From the NCBI GenBank assembly GCA_023393115.1, contig JAEWMS010000034.1, positions 1-63,855 of the forward strand: a stretch of DNA of 63,855 nt, written 5' to 3'. This DNA comes from Bacillota bacterium. Its GTDB lineage: Bacteria; Bacillota; Clostridia; Acetivibrionales; DSM-1351. The notes under the pieces were generated by a model that was not told where the DNA came from, made no database searches, and saw nothing but the letters and a program-made list of their open reading frames with translations. Each line of letters opens with the position of its first letter. The stretch's first letter is position 1. Shown here piece after piece: positions 52,926 to 62,608 of the stretch. Made by a program: the position numbers and the translations under genes.

Positions 52926-54896
52926 TTATTTCATTAAGGAGACCTGCTTTTTTCTTGCACGAAAATGCTTTTTCAATTTAATAAACGAATAAATTATTGC
53001 AGTTATGACGAAGAGCACCAAGGCAGCCACTATATAAATCTTTATTGCTACCCTGTTAGGGTTGAGTAAAATGGCTCCGAGACTTTTGTCACTATCGATT
53101 ATTTTCCGCCCGTGAACAGTACTGTAATAGTCAGGTACTCTACTTGTGCCATTTACCTCCGGGAAGCTTTTAAGGTACCGGGCAATAGCAAGCCATTCCT
53201 TTATCTCAAACTTACCATGATCTGAACTGTCATAAATAATATGCTTTTCGAAATCGATTATGGGGCTTCCTTCTTTACTTTTTGGAACAATGGACAAAAG
53301 ACCAAAGGATTTCTCACCAACAACAGATAGCATCTGAGCATTGTAAAGACCAGTAACCACCCTGTAGAGCTTGTTTTTATCAAGTCTTTCAGACGTCCCG
53401 TCTGTTTTGACAAAATGTGCTTCGGTAACTCTGTTAAAAATCATTCTGTATGGGTTTATCGTATACACAATTCCTGACATATATAATTGCGCACTGCTCA
53501 TCATAGGCGATACCGATGCATCGACCTCACATAAATCCATTAATTCTCTCCCGGTCAGATAAACTGATATCAGAGGATAGCCTGCCATTTCATCAGGGCC
53601 TGTTCCAAGGGAACTGGCTATAAAAGCATCTTCTACAGTGATATCCCCTTTGATAAAGGACCCTCTCATGGTTCCTGCAGCTACTACCGCAACGTCTACC
53701 GGCTCATAACTGCTGCCTTCAGCCTTCTTCACAGAATACATGTAGCCATCGGAAATCAGGTTCCCCAGTGGTTCCTCCTCAAGCTTAGCACCTATTTCAG
53801 CAGTAGGTATAAAACTAAAATCAGTCTGTGCCAAAGTCTCATCATATTTCAAACCAAATTTGTTAAGATAGTTTTCCTCAATAGTTGATTCATATTTTTC
53901 TATAGTCATAGTTATTTCATTATTTGTGGGGATGTCGGAAGTAATTGGCTTTAGTTTATAAGACTTCAGCTTCCATCTTCCCGAGTCCTGTTCCAGGTCC
54001 AATACTCCGAGATAATTGCTGTACTCGCCACAGGAACCAATTATTGTCTTACCTACTGTAATAGGTTTATCCAGCTTGGTGTGGGTATGCCCACTTACAA
54101 TAACATCAATATCCGGCACCTTTTCTGCAAGCTGCTCATCCTCGGAATCAGACTTTTCTTTTGAAGTCCCGGAATGTGAAAGGCATATTATTATGTCAAC
54201 CTTTTCCACATTCTTTAGCTTGTGTACAATTTTTTCAGCACTCTCGGAAATGTCCTTAAAGGTTACCCCTGTCATGGGTGAACAATCATCCGCATCCTTC
54301 CCCATTAAACCGAATATTCCAATTTTCAGACCGCTTCTTTGTATAACGGTGTATTCCTTTACACCATAGGTATCCATGGAATTTTTCAGGACAGAAAGCT
54401 CTTTAGTCATTTTGCCGTCGGACGGAAAGACTATGTTGGAGGCAACCATCTCCGGCAGCCTTTCTCCACTGTTCACTGCAGCATATAAGTGTTGTGCCAG
54501 GCCATTGTCCCTGTAATCGAATTCATGGTTTCCAAGTGTTACTGCATCGTAGCCCATTTGCCCCATTATACGAAGTCCTGGCGCATCACTGGAAAACATG
54601 GTCTGGAACAGAGTACCCATCGAATAGTCCCCACCATCCACTAAAACAGTCCCCGGATACTGCTCTCTTTCTTGATCAATTGCCGTTTTTAGTCTTGAAA
54701 ACCCTCCAGTTGCAACAAGCTTACCGTCTACTTCAGCTTTATTGGGTAGAAAGTGATCATGCATGTCATGAGTAAAAAGTATTCTTAGCTCTTTACCGTC
54801 TTCAGCTGAGACCGATAAAGTAAGACCTACTGCAAATATCAGCATTATACACAAAAGACAGGCAGTTTTCCTAATTTTCATATAACCTCTGTTCAT
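52926..54896 (-). CDS. Surface 5'-nucleotidase / UDP-sugar hydrolase (metallophosphoesterase)
   Basis: 656 residues. Signal peptide (about 10-31, ending SVSAED). Metallophosphatase domain (about 35-320) with metal residues in FTHDMHDHFLP, VDGGDYSMG, GNHEFDYR and VSGHTHTKLD. The C-terminal 5'-nucleotidase domain (about 360-560) binds the nucleoside. A final membrane helix (about 620-642) with a basic tail anchors it to the cell envelope. It would release nucleosides and phosphate from extracellular nucleotides. FTHDMHDH replaces the more usual TNDxHG, but the Asp and His ligands are kept. Confidence 0.88.
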   Translation of the reverse strand: MNRGYMKIRKTACLLCIMLIFAVGLTLSVSAEDGKELRILFTHDMHDHFLPNKAEVDGKLVATGGFSRLKTAIDQEREQYPGTVLVDGGDYSMGTLFQTMFSSDAPGLRIMGQMGYDAVTLGNHEFDYRDNGLAQHLYAAVNSGERLPEMVASNIVFPSDGKMTKELSVLKNSMDTYGVKEYTVIQRSGLKIGIFGLMGKDADDCSPMTGVTFKDISESAEKIVHKLKNVEKVDIIICLSHSGTSKEKSDSEDEQLAEKVPDIDVIVSGHTHTKLDKPITVGKTIIGSCGEYSNYLGVLDLEQDSGRWKLKSYKLKPITSDIPTNNEITMTIEKYESTIEENYLNKFGLKYDETLAQTDFSFIPTAEIGAKLEEEPLGNLISDGYMYSVKKAEGSSYEPVDVAVVAAGTMRGSFIKGDITVEDAFIASSLGTGPDEMAGYPLISVYLTGRELMDLCEVDASVSPMMSSAQLYMSGIVYTINPYRMIFNRVTEAHFVKTDGTSERLDKNKLYRVVTGLYNAQMLSVVGEKSFGLLSIVPKSKEGSPIIDFEKHIIYDSSDHGKFEIKEWLAIARYLKSFPEVNGTSRVPDYYSTVHGRKIIDSDKSLGAILLNPNRVAIKIYIVAALVLFVITAIIYSFIKLKKHFRARKKQVSLMK

Positions 54897-54950
54897 ACAA
54901 CCTCCAACAAAACAAATATCAACAACTCAGATCAATCCCAATCATGAACA

Positions 54951-55610
54951 CTATAATCTTAAACACCAACCCATGCATTGATTAAGTAAATCCAACATGA
55001 TTTCATTTTTCATGCCTTCATCTCGGTGTGTAGGTGTAAGACAGCACACTCTCCCTTTCCCATACTGATGAGCCCAACCGGCTGCCGAGCTCCCCTCAGT
55101 GGATTCAGACCTAAGAAAAAGGCTGTTTTCGGAGGGTTCCGCCCTGACAAAATAGTGTTCATCCATAACCTCAAAGGTGCTTCGGGGCTCTATACCGGTG
55201 TCACTGCTAACAGCAGTATATTTTACATTTCTTTCGTCTGGATGATAATCAAAGCAACCTTTTAGCATATTAATATATAACTCATTGTGATCATAGCTTG
55301 CAAGTCCTGCGTGCCATGCAAACCAACTACCTCCGTCTTTGACATACTGAATTATCTGCTGTTCTCTTTCGGAGTCCATCCAAGTGTAAACAATTTCATC
55401 TGTAGGATTTATCCTGTTCTCCTTGTAAAGAACAATCAGATCATACTTCTGTTTGAGAGCCTCTCCAAGTTCTTCCACAGATGTATCCACCAGTTCTATT
55501 TCTGAGCCGCTGGAATTTCTTAATATCTCCACCGCTTTCAACATTACATTATAAGCCATATCGTGGCTGTGATAAAAATCACCAAGTATAGTTAGTATTT
55601 TCTTTTTCAT
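54951..55610 (-). CDS. ThuA-like domain protein
   Basis: 219 residues of the ThuA (trehalose-utilisation, class-I glutamine amidotransferase-like) fold: ILGDFYHSHDMAYNV at the start, DGGSWFAWHAGLASY with the conserved His (about 98), and GKGRVCCLTPTHRD near the end. ThuA-domain proteins are linked to sugar or sugar-acid metabolism, often beside oxidoreductases. Here an SDR oxidoreductase lies divergently, which supports a sugar-related role. It has a good sigma-A promoter. Confidence 0.85.
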   Translation of the reverse strand: MKKKILTILGDFYHSHDMAYNVMLKAVEILRNSSGSEIELVDTSVEELGEALKQKYDLIVLYKENRINPTDEIVYTWMDSEREQQIIQYVKDGGSWFAWHAGLASYDHNELYINMLKGCFDYHPDERNVKYTAVSSDTGIEPRSTFEVMDEHYFVRAEPSENSLFLRSESTEGSSAAGWAHQYGKGRVCCLTPTHRDEGMKNEIMLDLLNQCMGWCLRL

Positions 55611-55678
55611 TGGTTTCCATATCCTCCGAATACAGTTAAAGAGTCATAAAACAATTTTATTTATCGTGCCTTGATATC

Positions 55679-55707
55679 ATGTTATTTTATGAGTAAAATT
55701 ATGTCAA
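55679..55707 (-). promoter_or_regulatory. Sigma-A promoter of the ThuA gene
   Basis: On the minus strand TTGACA (55702-55707), 17 bp, TAACAT (55679-55684). It lies in the divergent gap to the SDR gene. Confidence 0.55.
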
Positions 55708-55770
55708 TATAACACCACTTATATATTAATATAAATTAATAATTAACTTATAATCAGAGAGGGTATGTAA

Positions 55771-56541
55771 ATGTCAGAATTCAAGAATAAAACAGTAATT
55801 GTCACCGGGGGCGGCCAAGGTATTGGGAGAGTTGTTTCCAGAGTATTTGCAGCTGAAGGTGCAAATGTAGTGATATCCGACATCGATGAGGAAGCAGGTC
55901 TGGAAAATGAGTGTTACATTAAGAGCTCCGGCTTTGAAGCAGCCTATATTAAAACAGATGTTTCTGATGCTGCTTCGGTCAAACAAATGATTAATGAAAC
56001 CTTGAAAAAGTATAATGGAGTTCATGTCCTTATAAATAACGCAGCAGTTTCAGGCTTCGGCAGTATTTTCGATACATCCACAGAAGAATGGGATAAGGCC
56101 ATAGGTGTTAATCTGTCAGGTATGTACTATTGTGCGAAATTCTGCGCTCCCGTAATGCGCAGTCAGAACATCGGAAATATCATAAACATGGCTTCTACCA
56201 GGGCTTTCATGTCCGAACCCGATACAGAAGCATATTCAGCTTCTAAAGGCGGAATCATTGCCTTGACACATTCGTTGGCAATTTCACTGGGGCAGTATGG
56301 TATCCGGGTTAATTCCATTAGTCCGGGCTGGATAGATGTATCTTCCTGGAAAAAGAGCTCATTGGCAAAGCAGGATACTCTTTCAGAACAGGACCACAAG
56401 CAACATCCAGCGGGAAGAGTCGGTAATCCCGAAGATATAGCGCAGGCTTGTCTGTTTCTGGCTTCAGATAAATCAGGCTTTATAACAGGCGAAAATTTAA
56501 CAGTGGACGGCGGTATGACGAGAAAGATGATATATATCTGA
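55771..56541 (+). CDS. Short-chain dehydrogenase/reductase (SDR, classical)
   Basis: 256 residues. Cofactor loop VTGGGQGIGRV (about 11-21), LINNAAVSGFG, and catalytic S-Y-K as MASTRAF and YSASKGG (Tyr about 154, Lys 158). SPGWIDV follows. The acidic residue after the second strand (SDIDEE) favours NAD(H). GFITGENLTVDGGM is the usual C-terminal end. Substrate probably a sugar or polyol, judged from ThuA and AraC neighbours. Confidence 0.9.
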   Translation: MSEFKNKTVIVTGGGQGIGRVVSRVFAAEGANVVISDIDEEAGLENECYIKSSGFEAAYIKTDVSDAASVKQMINETLKKYNGVHVLINNAAVSGFGSIFDTSTEEWDKAIGVNLSGMYYCAKFCAPVMRSQNIGNIINMASTRAFMSEPDTEAYSASKGGIIALTHSLAISLGQYGIRVNSISPGWIDVSSWKKSSLAKQDTLSEQDHKQHPAGRVGNPEDIAQACLFLASDKSGFITGENLTVDGGMTRKMIYI

Positions 56542-56593
56542 TATATGTATACGATTAATTTTCCCGGCCGGTGAATTTGCCGGCCCTGTATCA

Positions 56594-57472
56594 TTAACCC
56601 TCGATCTGCACCCAGCCGCTTTTATCCTGCTTTAAAGCCTTATAAAACTTTTTAGGTGGGGAGCCGTACATTTTTGAGAAGGCCCTCACAAAGCTGGAAT
56701 AATCGTTAAACCCACACTTTACCGCTGCTTCTGAGGGAGCCATTCCCGATTTAATATATTCAGCACTCTTTTGCATCCTTTTATTGTTTACATAATTATG
56801 AATAGAATAGCCCGTGTTGGCTTTAAATTTATGCATCAGGTAATATTTATTTATATAGAACATGGCTGCAAGGGTGGCTATACTTAAATCTCCATCCAGA
56901 TTTGCATTTATATATTTGATTAACTTTTGAATCTGCTCATCATATTCAACCTCTATGCTCTCAGCCTGCTTATCCGGGTGAAGATGAAGCCGGTTGACAT
57001 ATACCATAAACTGAACAAACAAAGCATTTCCCATTATGCCCGAACCGAATTGTGTGTTTTTTATTTCATGCTCAATTCTAGTCAGAATGGCTTTAATTGA
57101 ATTGAGGGAATTCTCTCCCAACCTTACAAGATGCCTGTTTTCTCTGGCAAGGTTAAAACAGGTCAGCATATCGTTTTCGTTATTACCATGCTCCTGCAGA
57201 AAAGTATTGTTAATCCAGATAACTATTCTTTCATAATCCTCATCGGGATCTATAATTGGCTTATGTACTTGATTACCCGGTACAAATAGAATATCCCACG
57301 GTTTAAGTCTGTAGAATTTACCTTCAATGTTGTAAATCACATTGCCATTAATAAAAATAATTATTTTATTAAAATCATGATAATGGTGTTCAAACTGAAT
57401 ATTATTTTTATCTCTTAAATGAAAGAACTTAAAATCATTATTCAGATAACCTCTCTTTATACCCTGTTCCAT
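56594..57472 (-). CDS. AraC-family transcriptional regulator
   Basis: 292 residues. N-terminal cupin-like sensor (about 25-100; HHYHDFNKIIIFINGN, FVPGNQVHKP) and C-terminal double HTH (about 180-280; FYINKYYLMHKFKANTGYSIHNYV and GFNDYSSFVRAFSKMYG). It converges on the SDR gene 52 bp away; the ThuA/SDR divergent promoters are plausible targets. A GGCCGG/CCGGCC hairpin at 56565-56584 separates the convergent genes but lacks a T-run. Confidence 0.9.
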   Translation of the reverse strand: MEQGIKRGYLNNDFKFFHLRDKNNIQFEHHYHDFNKIIIFINGNVIYNIEGKFYRLKPWDILFVPGNQVHKPIIDPDEDYERIVIWINNTFLQEHGNNENDMLTCFNLARENRHLVRLGENSLNSIKAILTRIEHEIKNTQFGSGIMGNALFVQFMVYVNRLHLHPDKQAESIEVEYDEQIQKLIKYINANLDGDLSIATLAAMFYINKYYLMHKFKANTGYSIHNYVNNKRMQKSAEYIKSGMAPSEAAVKCGFNDYSSFVRAFSKMYGSPPKKFYKALKQDKSGWVQIEG

Positions 57473-57711
57473 TTACGCCCCCACATTCATTTCTCTATAA
57501 ACGCTACTCTCAGGTCGCGGTAACATTAATAGTGTTAGTTGAGTAGTGTCAATTGAATACTGCAAGTAATTACTTCTTTATTCTAGTATATGTTTTATTT
57601 ATAGTAAATGACTAAAAAGCAGCTTTTGCATATTTTTTAACATTATATGCAATAATCTTTGCGAAATCTTAGAATATAATAATTATGTAAAGTAATTAAT
57701 TGGAGGCAGCC

Positions 57712-58629
57712 ATGAGAATTATAACCATAAAAAATGCTCAGTTCTTTTTACTTCTAAACGCTATATTCTGGGGTTCATCGTACATATGGTCTAAAATGCT
57801 GTTGAGTTTCCTGCCCTCATTTTCCATATTGTCAATCTGTGCTGCCATTAGTCTGGCTGCAACCTTTGTTATTTTCAGAAAGCAACTCAACAGCTTCAGT
57901 AAAAAAGTCATATTAACAAGTGCCCTAATCAGTCTCGTATCGGTTGTTAGCAATACCTTTTGCATGTTGGCATTGAAAAGGACCTCCGGATCCAATACCG
58001 CATTTATTGTTCAGCTTTCCATTGTAATAACACCTGTAATTATGGCTATACTGGAGAAAAAACATCCCACAGTCAGGACTATTCTTCTGGCACTTTCGGC
58101 TATTGTGGGCATATACCTTATTACCTGTGCAGGTAAAGGCTTCAATATTAACACAGGTGATATATTTGCCCTGTGTAACGCCTTATTCTTTTCCCTATTC
58201 ATTGCATTACAGAACAAATTTTCAAACTTGGTCAACCCAGTACAGTTTACTTTTATTCAGCATTCAACAAACTTTATCATGTTTTCTCTACTGGCCCTTG
58301 TCTTTGAGACCGGAAGTATAAATTACAGCAATATACTAAATCCTATGTTTTTCCTGCTAATCGGGTTAAATTCGGCGGTTACAATCTTCACCTCATTATT
58401 TCAAAGCTCAGCCATTAAATATGTTCGACCTGAAAGCGCTACAATAATATACGCTTTTGAGCCGGTAATCACTGCCCTATTGGGTGCAGTTCTCCTGGGA
58501 GAACGCTTTACCGGTATAACTTCGTATATAGGCTGTGCAATAATACTGTTAACTGTTATAGTATCAGCCATACAGCCCCGCAAGCTTTTTGCTAAAAGGA
58601 AATATAATCCGCATATTAACCTCAATTAG
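57712..58629 (+). CDS. EamA/DMT-family transporter
   Basis: 305 residues from ATG 57712, with GGAGG upstream; the TTG at 57700 overlaps it. Ten membrane helices in two EamA repeats: LLNAIFWGSSYIWSKML opens the first and IFALCNALFFSLFIALQN the second. The helix 10 region FEPVITALLGAVLLGERF is the family hallmark. Substrate unknown (amino acids or other metabolites). Divergent from the AraC gene with a 239-bp gap that shows no further recognisable signal. Confidence 0.9.
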   Translation: MRIITIKNAQFFLLLNAIFWGSSYIWSKMLLSFLPSFSILSICAAISLAATFVIFRKQLNSFSKKVILTSALISLVSVVSNTFCMLALKRTSGSNTAFIVQLSIVITPVIMAILEKKHPTVRTILLALSAIVGIYLITCAGKGFNINTGDIFALCNALFFSLFIALQNKFSNLVNPVQFTFIQHSTNFIMFSLLALVFETGSINYSNILNPMFFLLIGLNSAVTIFTSLFQSSAIKYVRPESATIIYAFEPVITALLGAVLLGERFTGITSYIGCAIILLTVIVSAIQPRKLFAKRKYNPHINLN

Positions 58630-58725
58630 TTATAACGCAAAAGACACGTATGAAACCGGTCAAGTCTACATACGTGCCTTTTATTTATTTTAGAAACTCA
58701 ATCCTTATAGAATCTTAATAGGAAC

Positions 58726-59241
58726 TCAATCCTTGTGTTTCTTAAGATTATGAATAAACTTCGGAGGTTGCTTACCATCCCAGCTTTCGAGCTGTTTGTT
58801 AAAATCGGCCAGCAAATTTTCTCCCTCTTCCTTTGTGATCCTTCCATCCTTAATTTGCTGTTCTAAGCGCGAGTTGAAATTTTTTGAGAGATGCTCCTTC
58901 TTTTCAGGTAGGGTAAGACTGTTGAACTTCTTGATTTTCTCTATACGTTCGTCAATTTTCTTTGTTAATTCGTCAGCCTTCTCCTTTGCTATCTTACCTT
59001 CCTTTAGATCTTTCTGAATTTCCTGCTTTTTCTCTTCGAGCCTTTCTATAGGATCCTTGTGACAATTATCACATTTATCTTTGTTTTCAATATCAGTCTT
59101 TTCAGAGTCCTTATTACCGGCTTTACTATTTTCAATATTATTGTCAGGTTGAGGACCTGCCTCAGGGGCTGCAAAAATATTTATAGATATCATTGAAATC
59201 ATAAAAGCGATAGTTATCAGGATTAGTAGAAGCTTTTTCAT
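58726..59241 (-). CDS. Secreted helical protein with a CxxCH motif (DUF2680-like)
   Basis: About 171 residues from ATG 59241, preceded by AGGAGGTG. Signal peptide (about 1-25, ending IFAAPEA). Low-complexity Asn/Lys/Asp linker (about 28-55), then KDKCDNCHKDP, and a long charged helical region (about 60-165) with two copies of a KEGKIAKEKADELTKKI / KDGRITKEEGENLLADF unit, as in DUF2680 proteins. CDNCH fits the CxxCH heme-attachment pattern, but no cytochrome-maturation genes are seen, so metal or disulfide use is equally possible. It lies 89 bp after the histidine kinase gene and may be part of that operon. Confidence 0.7.
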   Translation of the reverse strand: MKKLLLILITIAFMISMISINIFAAPEAGPQPDNNIENSKAGNKDSEKTDIENKDKCDNCHKDPIERLEEKKQEIQKDLKEGKIAKEKADELTKKIDERIEKIKKFNSLTLPEKKEHLSKNFNSRLEQQIKDGRITKEEGENLLADFNKQLESWDGKQPPKFIHNLKKHKD

Positions 59242-59329
59242 ACTATCACCTCCTTCCAACAATATCATTCTCATCTATTGTGAAAATATTGTGTACATTT
59301 TGTAAATTCCGTTTGCCAATTTAATCCTG

Positions 59330-60811
59330 TCAAGTCAAATCACACTCGAACCAGAAGAGTACACCACCGGGTTTGTTATCTACTCCATATGTATTATTAT
59401 GAGCTTTTTGAATTGCCTTAACTATGGACAACCCCAATCCTGTTCCGCCATATGCCCGGGTCCTGGCTTTGTCCACCTTGTAAAAGCTCTGCCAGATATT
59501 CCCCAGTGCTTCTTCAGGTATTTTTTCGCCGGAGTTGTATACCTCAACCCGGACTTTATTTCCGTAAATCTCAACATTGATATCAATTTGCTTCCTGTCA
59601 TCCAGATGATTTAAAGCATTGTTCAGGTAGTTCATAAGTACCTGTTCGGTAAAGTAATAGTCTGCAGAGATATGGATACAATCCTGACCGTTATCATTAA
59701 AATTGACTTTGGCTTCCTTTTCGGTAAATAACAAGGAATTTTTCTTCAACAGGTTTCTTATTAGTTCACATAAACAGAAATCCTCCTTGTCCAATGCTAT
59801 GCTGTTAAACTCCAACTCAGATAATTCAAGCAACTTTCTGACCATATTATTCATTTTGTTTGCTTCGTCTATTATAACCTCGCAATAGTAATTCTTATTT
59901 TCCTCATCATCATTTATATTAAGCTTCAATCCTTCAGCATAGCCCTGAACCAATGCTATCGGGGTTTTTAGTTCATGGGATACATTACTTATAAAGCCCT
60001 TTCTCATTTCATCTATTTTTCTTTCCTTTTCAATATCCTGCATTAACTTATAATTGGCAGATGTGAGTTCTCCGATAGATTGTTCCAGTTGAGTCGAAAG
60101 AGAGTTTATACTTTCCCCCAGAGTTCCGATTTCATCTCTGACCTTACCGTCAAATTTCTCCTGAAAGTCAAGAACTGCCATCTTTTTAGCAATTTCATTA
60201 AGCTTAACAATAGGCTTTGTTAGTCTTAAGGATAAGAGGTAAATAAAAATACCTCCGAAAATAACCATAATTATACCTGTAAACACATAGAATCTTACAG
60301 CAATTTTGGCACTCTCCTGAATTGCCGCAACAGGCGTTCCCAGGTACACAAATACATTATCGTCAAGCTTTCCGTACAGTGATACAAAACTTGACTCTGT
60401 TCTCTTGTCAAATCGATTTTCTATTATGGGTTTGTCCTTAGTCACCTTTGAGATCTTGCTTTTTATAACTCCAAGGTCAGGAAACGGTTCCTTTGGTACA
60501 AATCTGAATTTCCTGGCACCAGTATTCATAACCCTCTGTCTGGATTGGTAAAGTATGTTAAAATCCTTGTCAAAGATAGTTAATCCTATACTTCTTAGAT
60601 TCTCGATCTTCTCCAAATCTATTAATACATTATTGGGGTCAGCCTCATAAGCCTCCCTAATAGAATCAAAGGTCTGGAGCATGGCATCTTCTTTTTTACT
60701 GTAATAATACTTTTCCAGCAGAGTACTGCTTAGAATAAGTGAAATAGCCACAAAGATGATAATCAGACCGAAAAAAGCTGAAAAAAGTTTTGTTTTTAAG
60801 GATATTCTCAT
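59330..60811 (-). CDS. Sensor histidine kinase (HAMP-HisKA-HATPase)
   Basis: 493 residues. Membrane helices at about 8-30 and 170-195 flank an extracellular sensor domain (about 31-169). HAMP (about 196-250), HisKA with FISNVSHELKTPIALVQGYAEGL (His about 278), then the ATPase with N box NYLNNALNHL, and GTGLGLSIVKAI. Its partner regulator gene is upstream with a 4-base overlap. The sensor domain lacks a recognisable family. A secreted CxxCH protein follows. Confidence 0.92.
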   Translation of the reverse strand: MRISLKTKLFSAFFGLIIIFVAISLILSSTLLEKYYYSKKEDAMLQTFDSIREAYEADPNNVLIDLEKIENLRSIGLTIFDKDFNILYQSRQRVMNTGARKFRFVPKEPFPDLGVIKSKISKVTKDKPIIENRFDKRTESSFVSLYGKLDDNVFVYLGTPVAAIQESAKIAVRFYVFTGIIMVIFGGIFIYLLSLRLTKPIVKLNEIAKKMAVLDFQEKFDGKVRDEIGTLGESINSLSTQLEQSIGELTSANYKLMQDIEKERKIDEMRKGFISNVSHELKTPIALVQGYAEGLKLNINDDEENKNYYCEVIIDEANKMNNMVRKLLELSELEFNSIALDKEDFCLCELIRNLLKKNSLLFTEKEAKVNFNDNGQDCIHISADYYFTEQVLMNYLNNALNHLDDRKQIDINVEIYGNKVRVEVYNSGEKIPEEALGNIWQSFYKVDKARTRAYGGTGLGLSIVKAIQKAHNNTYGVDNKPGGVLFWFECDLT

Positions 60812-61482
60812 TTCGACACCTCGAATTTATAGCCCAGTCCCCTTATAGTTTGTATGTAATCCCCTTTTTTGCCCAGCTTCAGCCTGAGCTTTTTTATGTG
60901 GGTATCCACCGTTCTGGCATCCCCGAAATATTCATAATCCCAAACCGAATTCAATATTTTATCCCTGGATAGGGCTATTCCAATATTGTCACAAAGGTAT
61001 ACCAACAGTTGAAATTCCTTTGGAGTCAACTCAACCTCTTCTCCTTCACAAGTAACAGTATGAGCTGTCTGATCTATTTCAAGTCCATTGTAGTTCTTTT
61101 TTTCACTTATCACCAGGTTATATCTCTTCAGTACTGCCTGTACCCTTGCTATGAGAATCATGGGACTGAAGGGCTTGGTAATATACTCGTCAGCACCCAG
61201 CCCGAAACCGAACAATTCGTCAGCTTCTGTGCTTTTGGCAGTAAGCATTATAACAGGAAGTTTTGAATGCCTGCGAATATGCCTCAGAACCTCCCAGCCA
61301 TCCAGACCCGGCATCATTACATCCAGAATTATCAGATCCAGAGTATCCCCTATTGTATTGAATATATCAATAGCCTGCTGTCCATTCTCAGCTTGAACAA
61401 CCATATATCCCTGTCTTTTCAGAAAGTCTGAAACCAGCCTTCTCATTCTTTCTTCATCATCGGCAATTAATATTTTAACCAA
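60808..61482 (-). CDS. OmpR/PhoB-family response regulator
   Basis: 224 residues. Receiver domain 1-118 with acidic DDEE (8-11), phospho-acceptor Asp in LIILDVMMPGLDGWEV (about 52-53) and Lys in ITKPFSP. Winged-helix Trans_reg_C domain (about 130-222; LTPKEFQLLVYLC, RTVDTHIKKLRLKLG). First gene of the two-component operon. Confidence 0.95.
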   Translation of the reverse strand: MVKILIADDEERMRRLVSDFLKRQGYMVVQAENGQQAIDIFNTIGDTLDLIILDVMMPGLDGWEVLRHIRRHSKLPVIMLTAKSTEADELFGFGLGADEYITKPFSPMILIARVQAVLKRYNLVISEKKNYNGLEIDQTAHTVTCEGEEVELTPKEFQLLVYLCDNIGIALSRDKILNSVWDYEYFGDARTVDTHIKKLRLKLGKKGDYIQTIRGLGYKFEVSK

Positions 61483-61673
61483 AACCGCAGCCTCCTGTAA
61501 CTCTCAAATTGGAAACCGGCGTATATTTACACCGAGAAACTCTTAACAATTGCATAATTTTTCATTTCTTTATTAAATTATAAATAAAAATTGTGAACGC
61601 TAGGTGAACTTTTATGATTTAATTTAAGATATGTAAATTAACATCAGAGACATTGAGAATGGAAAAAGACAAT

Positions 61674-61726
61674 AAAAAACCGGCTGCCATACCATTATAT
61701 AAATGTTATCAGCAAGCCGGAGTTTT
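61674..61726 (-). terminator. Terminator of the DedA gene
   Basis: CCGGCT (61680-61685) pairs with AGCCGG (61715-61720), extended imperfectly; on the minus strand a TTTTTTATT run follows. The rest of 61483-61755 is plain AT-rich spacer. Confidence 0.7.
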
Positions 61727-61755
61727 AATTTTCATCTTTTTCAGTTTATTATCAG

Positions 61756-62403
61756 CTACTTGACAGGTGTTGATTTTCTTTCCTTTAAAAAAGTAACTAC
61801 ACCGGGTATAAGAGAAATAAATATTATGGCAAATATCACAAAAGTGAAATTGTTCTTTACAACTGGTATGTTTCCAAAGAAGAAGCCCCCGAAGGAGAAT
61901 ATTGCAACCCATGAAATTCCGCCGATAATATTATAGCTTATGAATTTGGGGTAACTCATTGAACCCATTCCCGCAACAAAGGGGGCAAAAGTTCTTATAA
62001 TAGGAATAAACCTAGCAATTATAATGGTTTTTCCCCCATGCTTTTCATAAAAATTATGTGTTTTGATGAGGTATTCTTTTTTAAGAAATTTTACGTTGTC
62101 TTTTTTAAAAATTGCCGGACCAATGAACTTTCCGATATGATAGTTACACGTATCTCCTAATATGGCAGCTGTAATAAGTACTGCAATTATTACCGGGAAA
62201 TTCAATTCACCGCTGGCGGCCAGTGCACCGATAACAAATATCATTGAATCACCAGGTAAAAAAGGTGTAATGACAAGACCAGTTTCACAGAAAACTACTA
62301 AAAATAGAATAAGATACGTCCAAATCCCGAAATCATTTGCCAGTTGGGTCAGATTTTTGTCCAAGTGCATTACAAAATCAAAAAACTTAAGTATTAAATC
62401 CAT
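61756..62403 (-). CDS. DedA-family membrane protein
   Basis: 215 residues with about five membrane helices. Typical segments: VVFCETGLVITPFLPGDSMIF (about 38-58), GDTCNYHIGKFIG, and the conserved FIPIIRTFAPFVAGMGSM. DedA proteins are now thought to act as lipid scramblases/flippases (undecaprenyl phosphate or phosphatidylethanolamine recycling). Single gene with its own terminator. Confidence 0.93.
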   Translation of the reverse strand: MDLILKFFDFVMHLDKNLTQLANDFGIWTYLILFLVVFCETGLVITPFLPGDSMIFVIGALAASGELNFPVIIAVLITAAILGDTCNYHIGKFIGPAIFKKDNVKFLKKEYLIKTHNFYEKHGGKTIIIARFIPIIRTFAPFVAGMGSMSYPKFISYNIIGGISWVAIFSFGGFFFGNIPVVKNNFTFVIFAIIFISLIPGVVTFLKERKSTPVK

Positions 62404-62608
62404 AATCAGCCTCTTTTTATTTTTTATACATACAATTTAACCTAAAAGTCTGAATATGTACACCCTTTTAACATAAATTTAACTATTATTTATAAATCAT
62501 CAAGGATATTTCCCGTATATTACCTCTATTTCAAAACATATAGATTCTATATGTTAAAAAACAGCCAGGTATAAGCCCGGCTGCTTTCAGTAATTCGTCT
62601 GAACCTTA

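Noticed and set aside
58726..59241. Calling the CxxCH protein a cytochrome c
   Set aside because: A single CxxCH in a charged helical protein with no heme-axial context or maturation genes in the window.
61703..61936. Plus-strand frame antisense to the DedA gene
   Set aside because: Shadow of a confident gene; no ribosome-binding site and no family resemblance.
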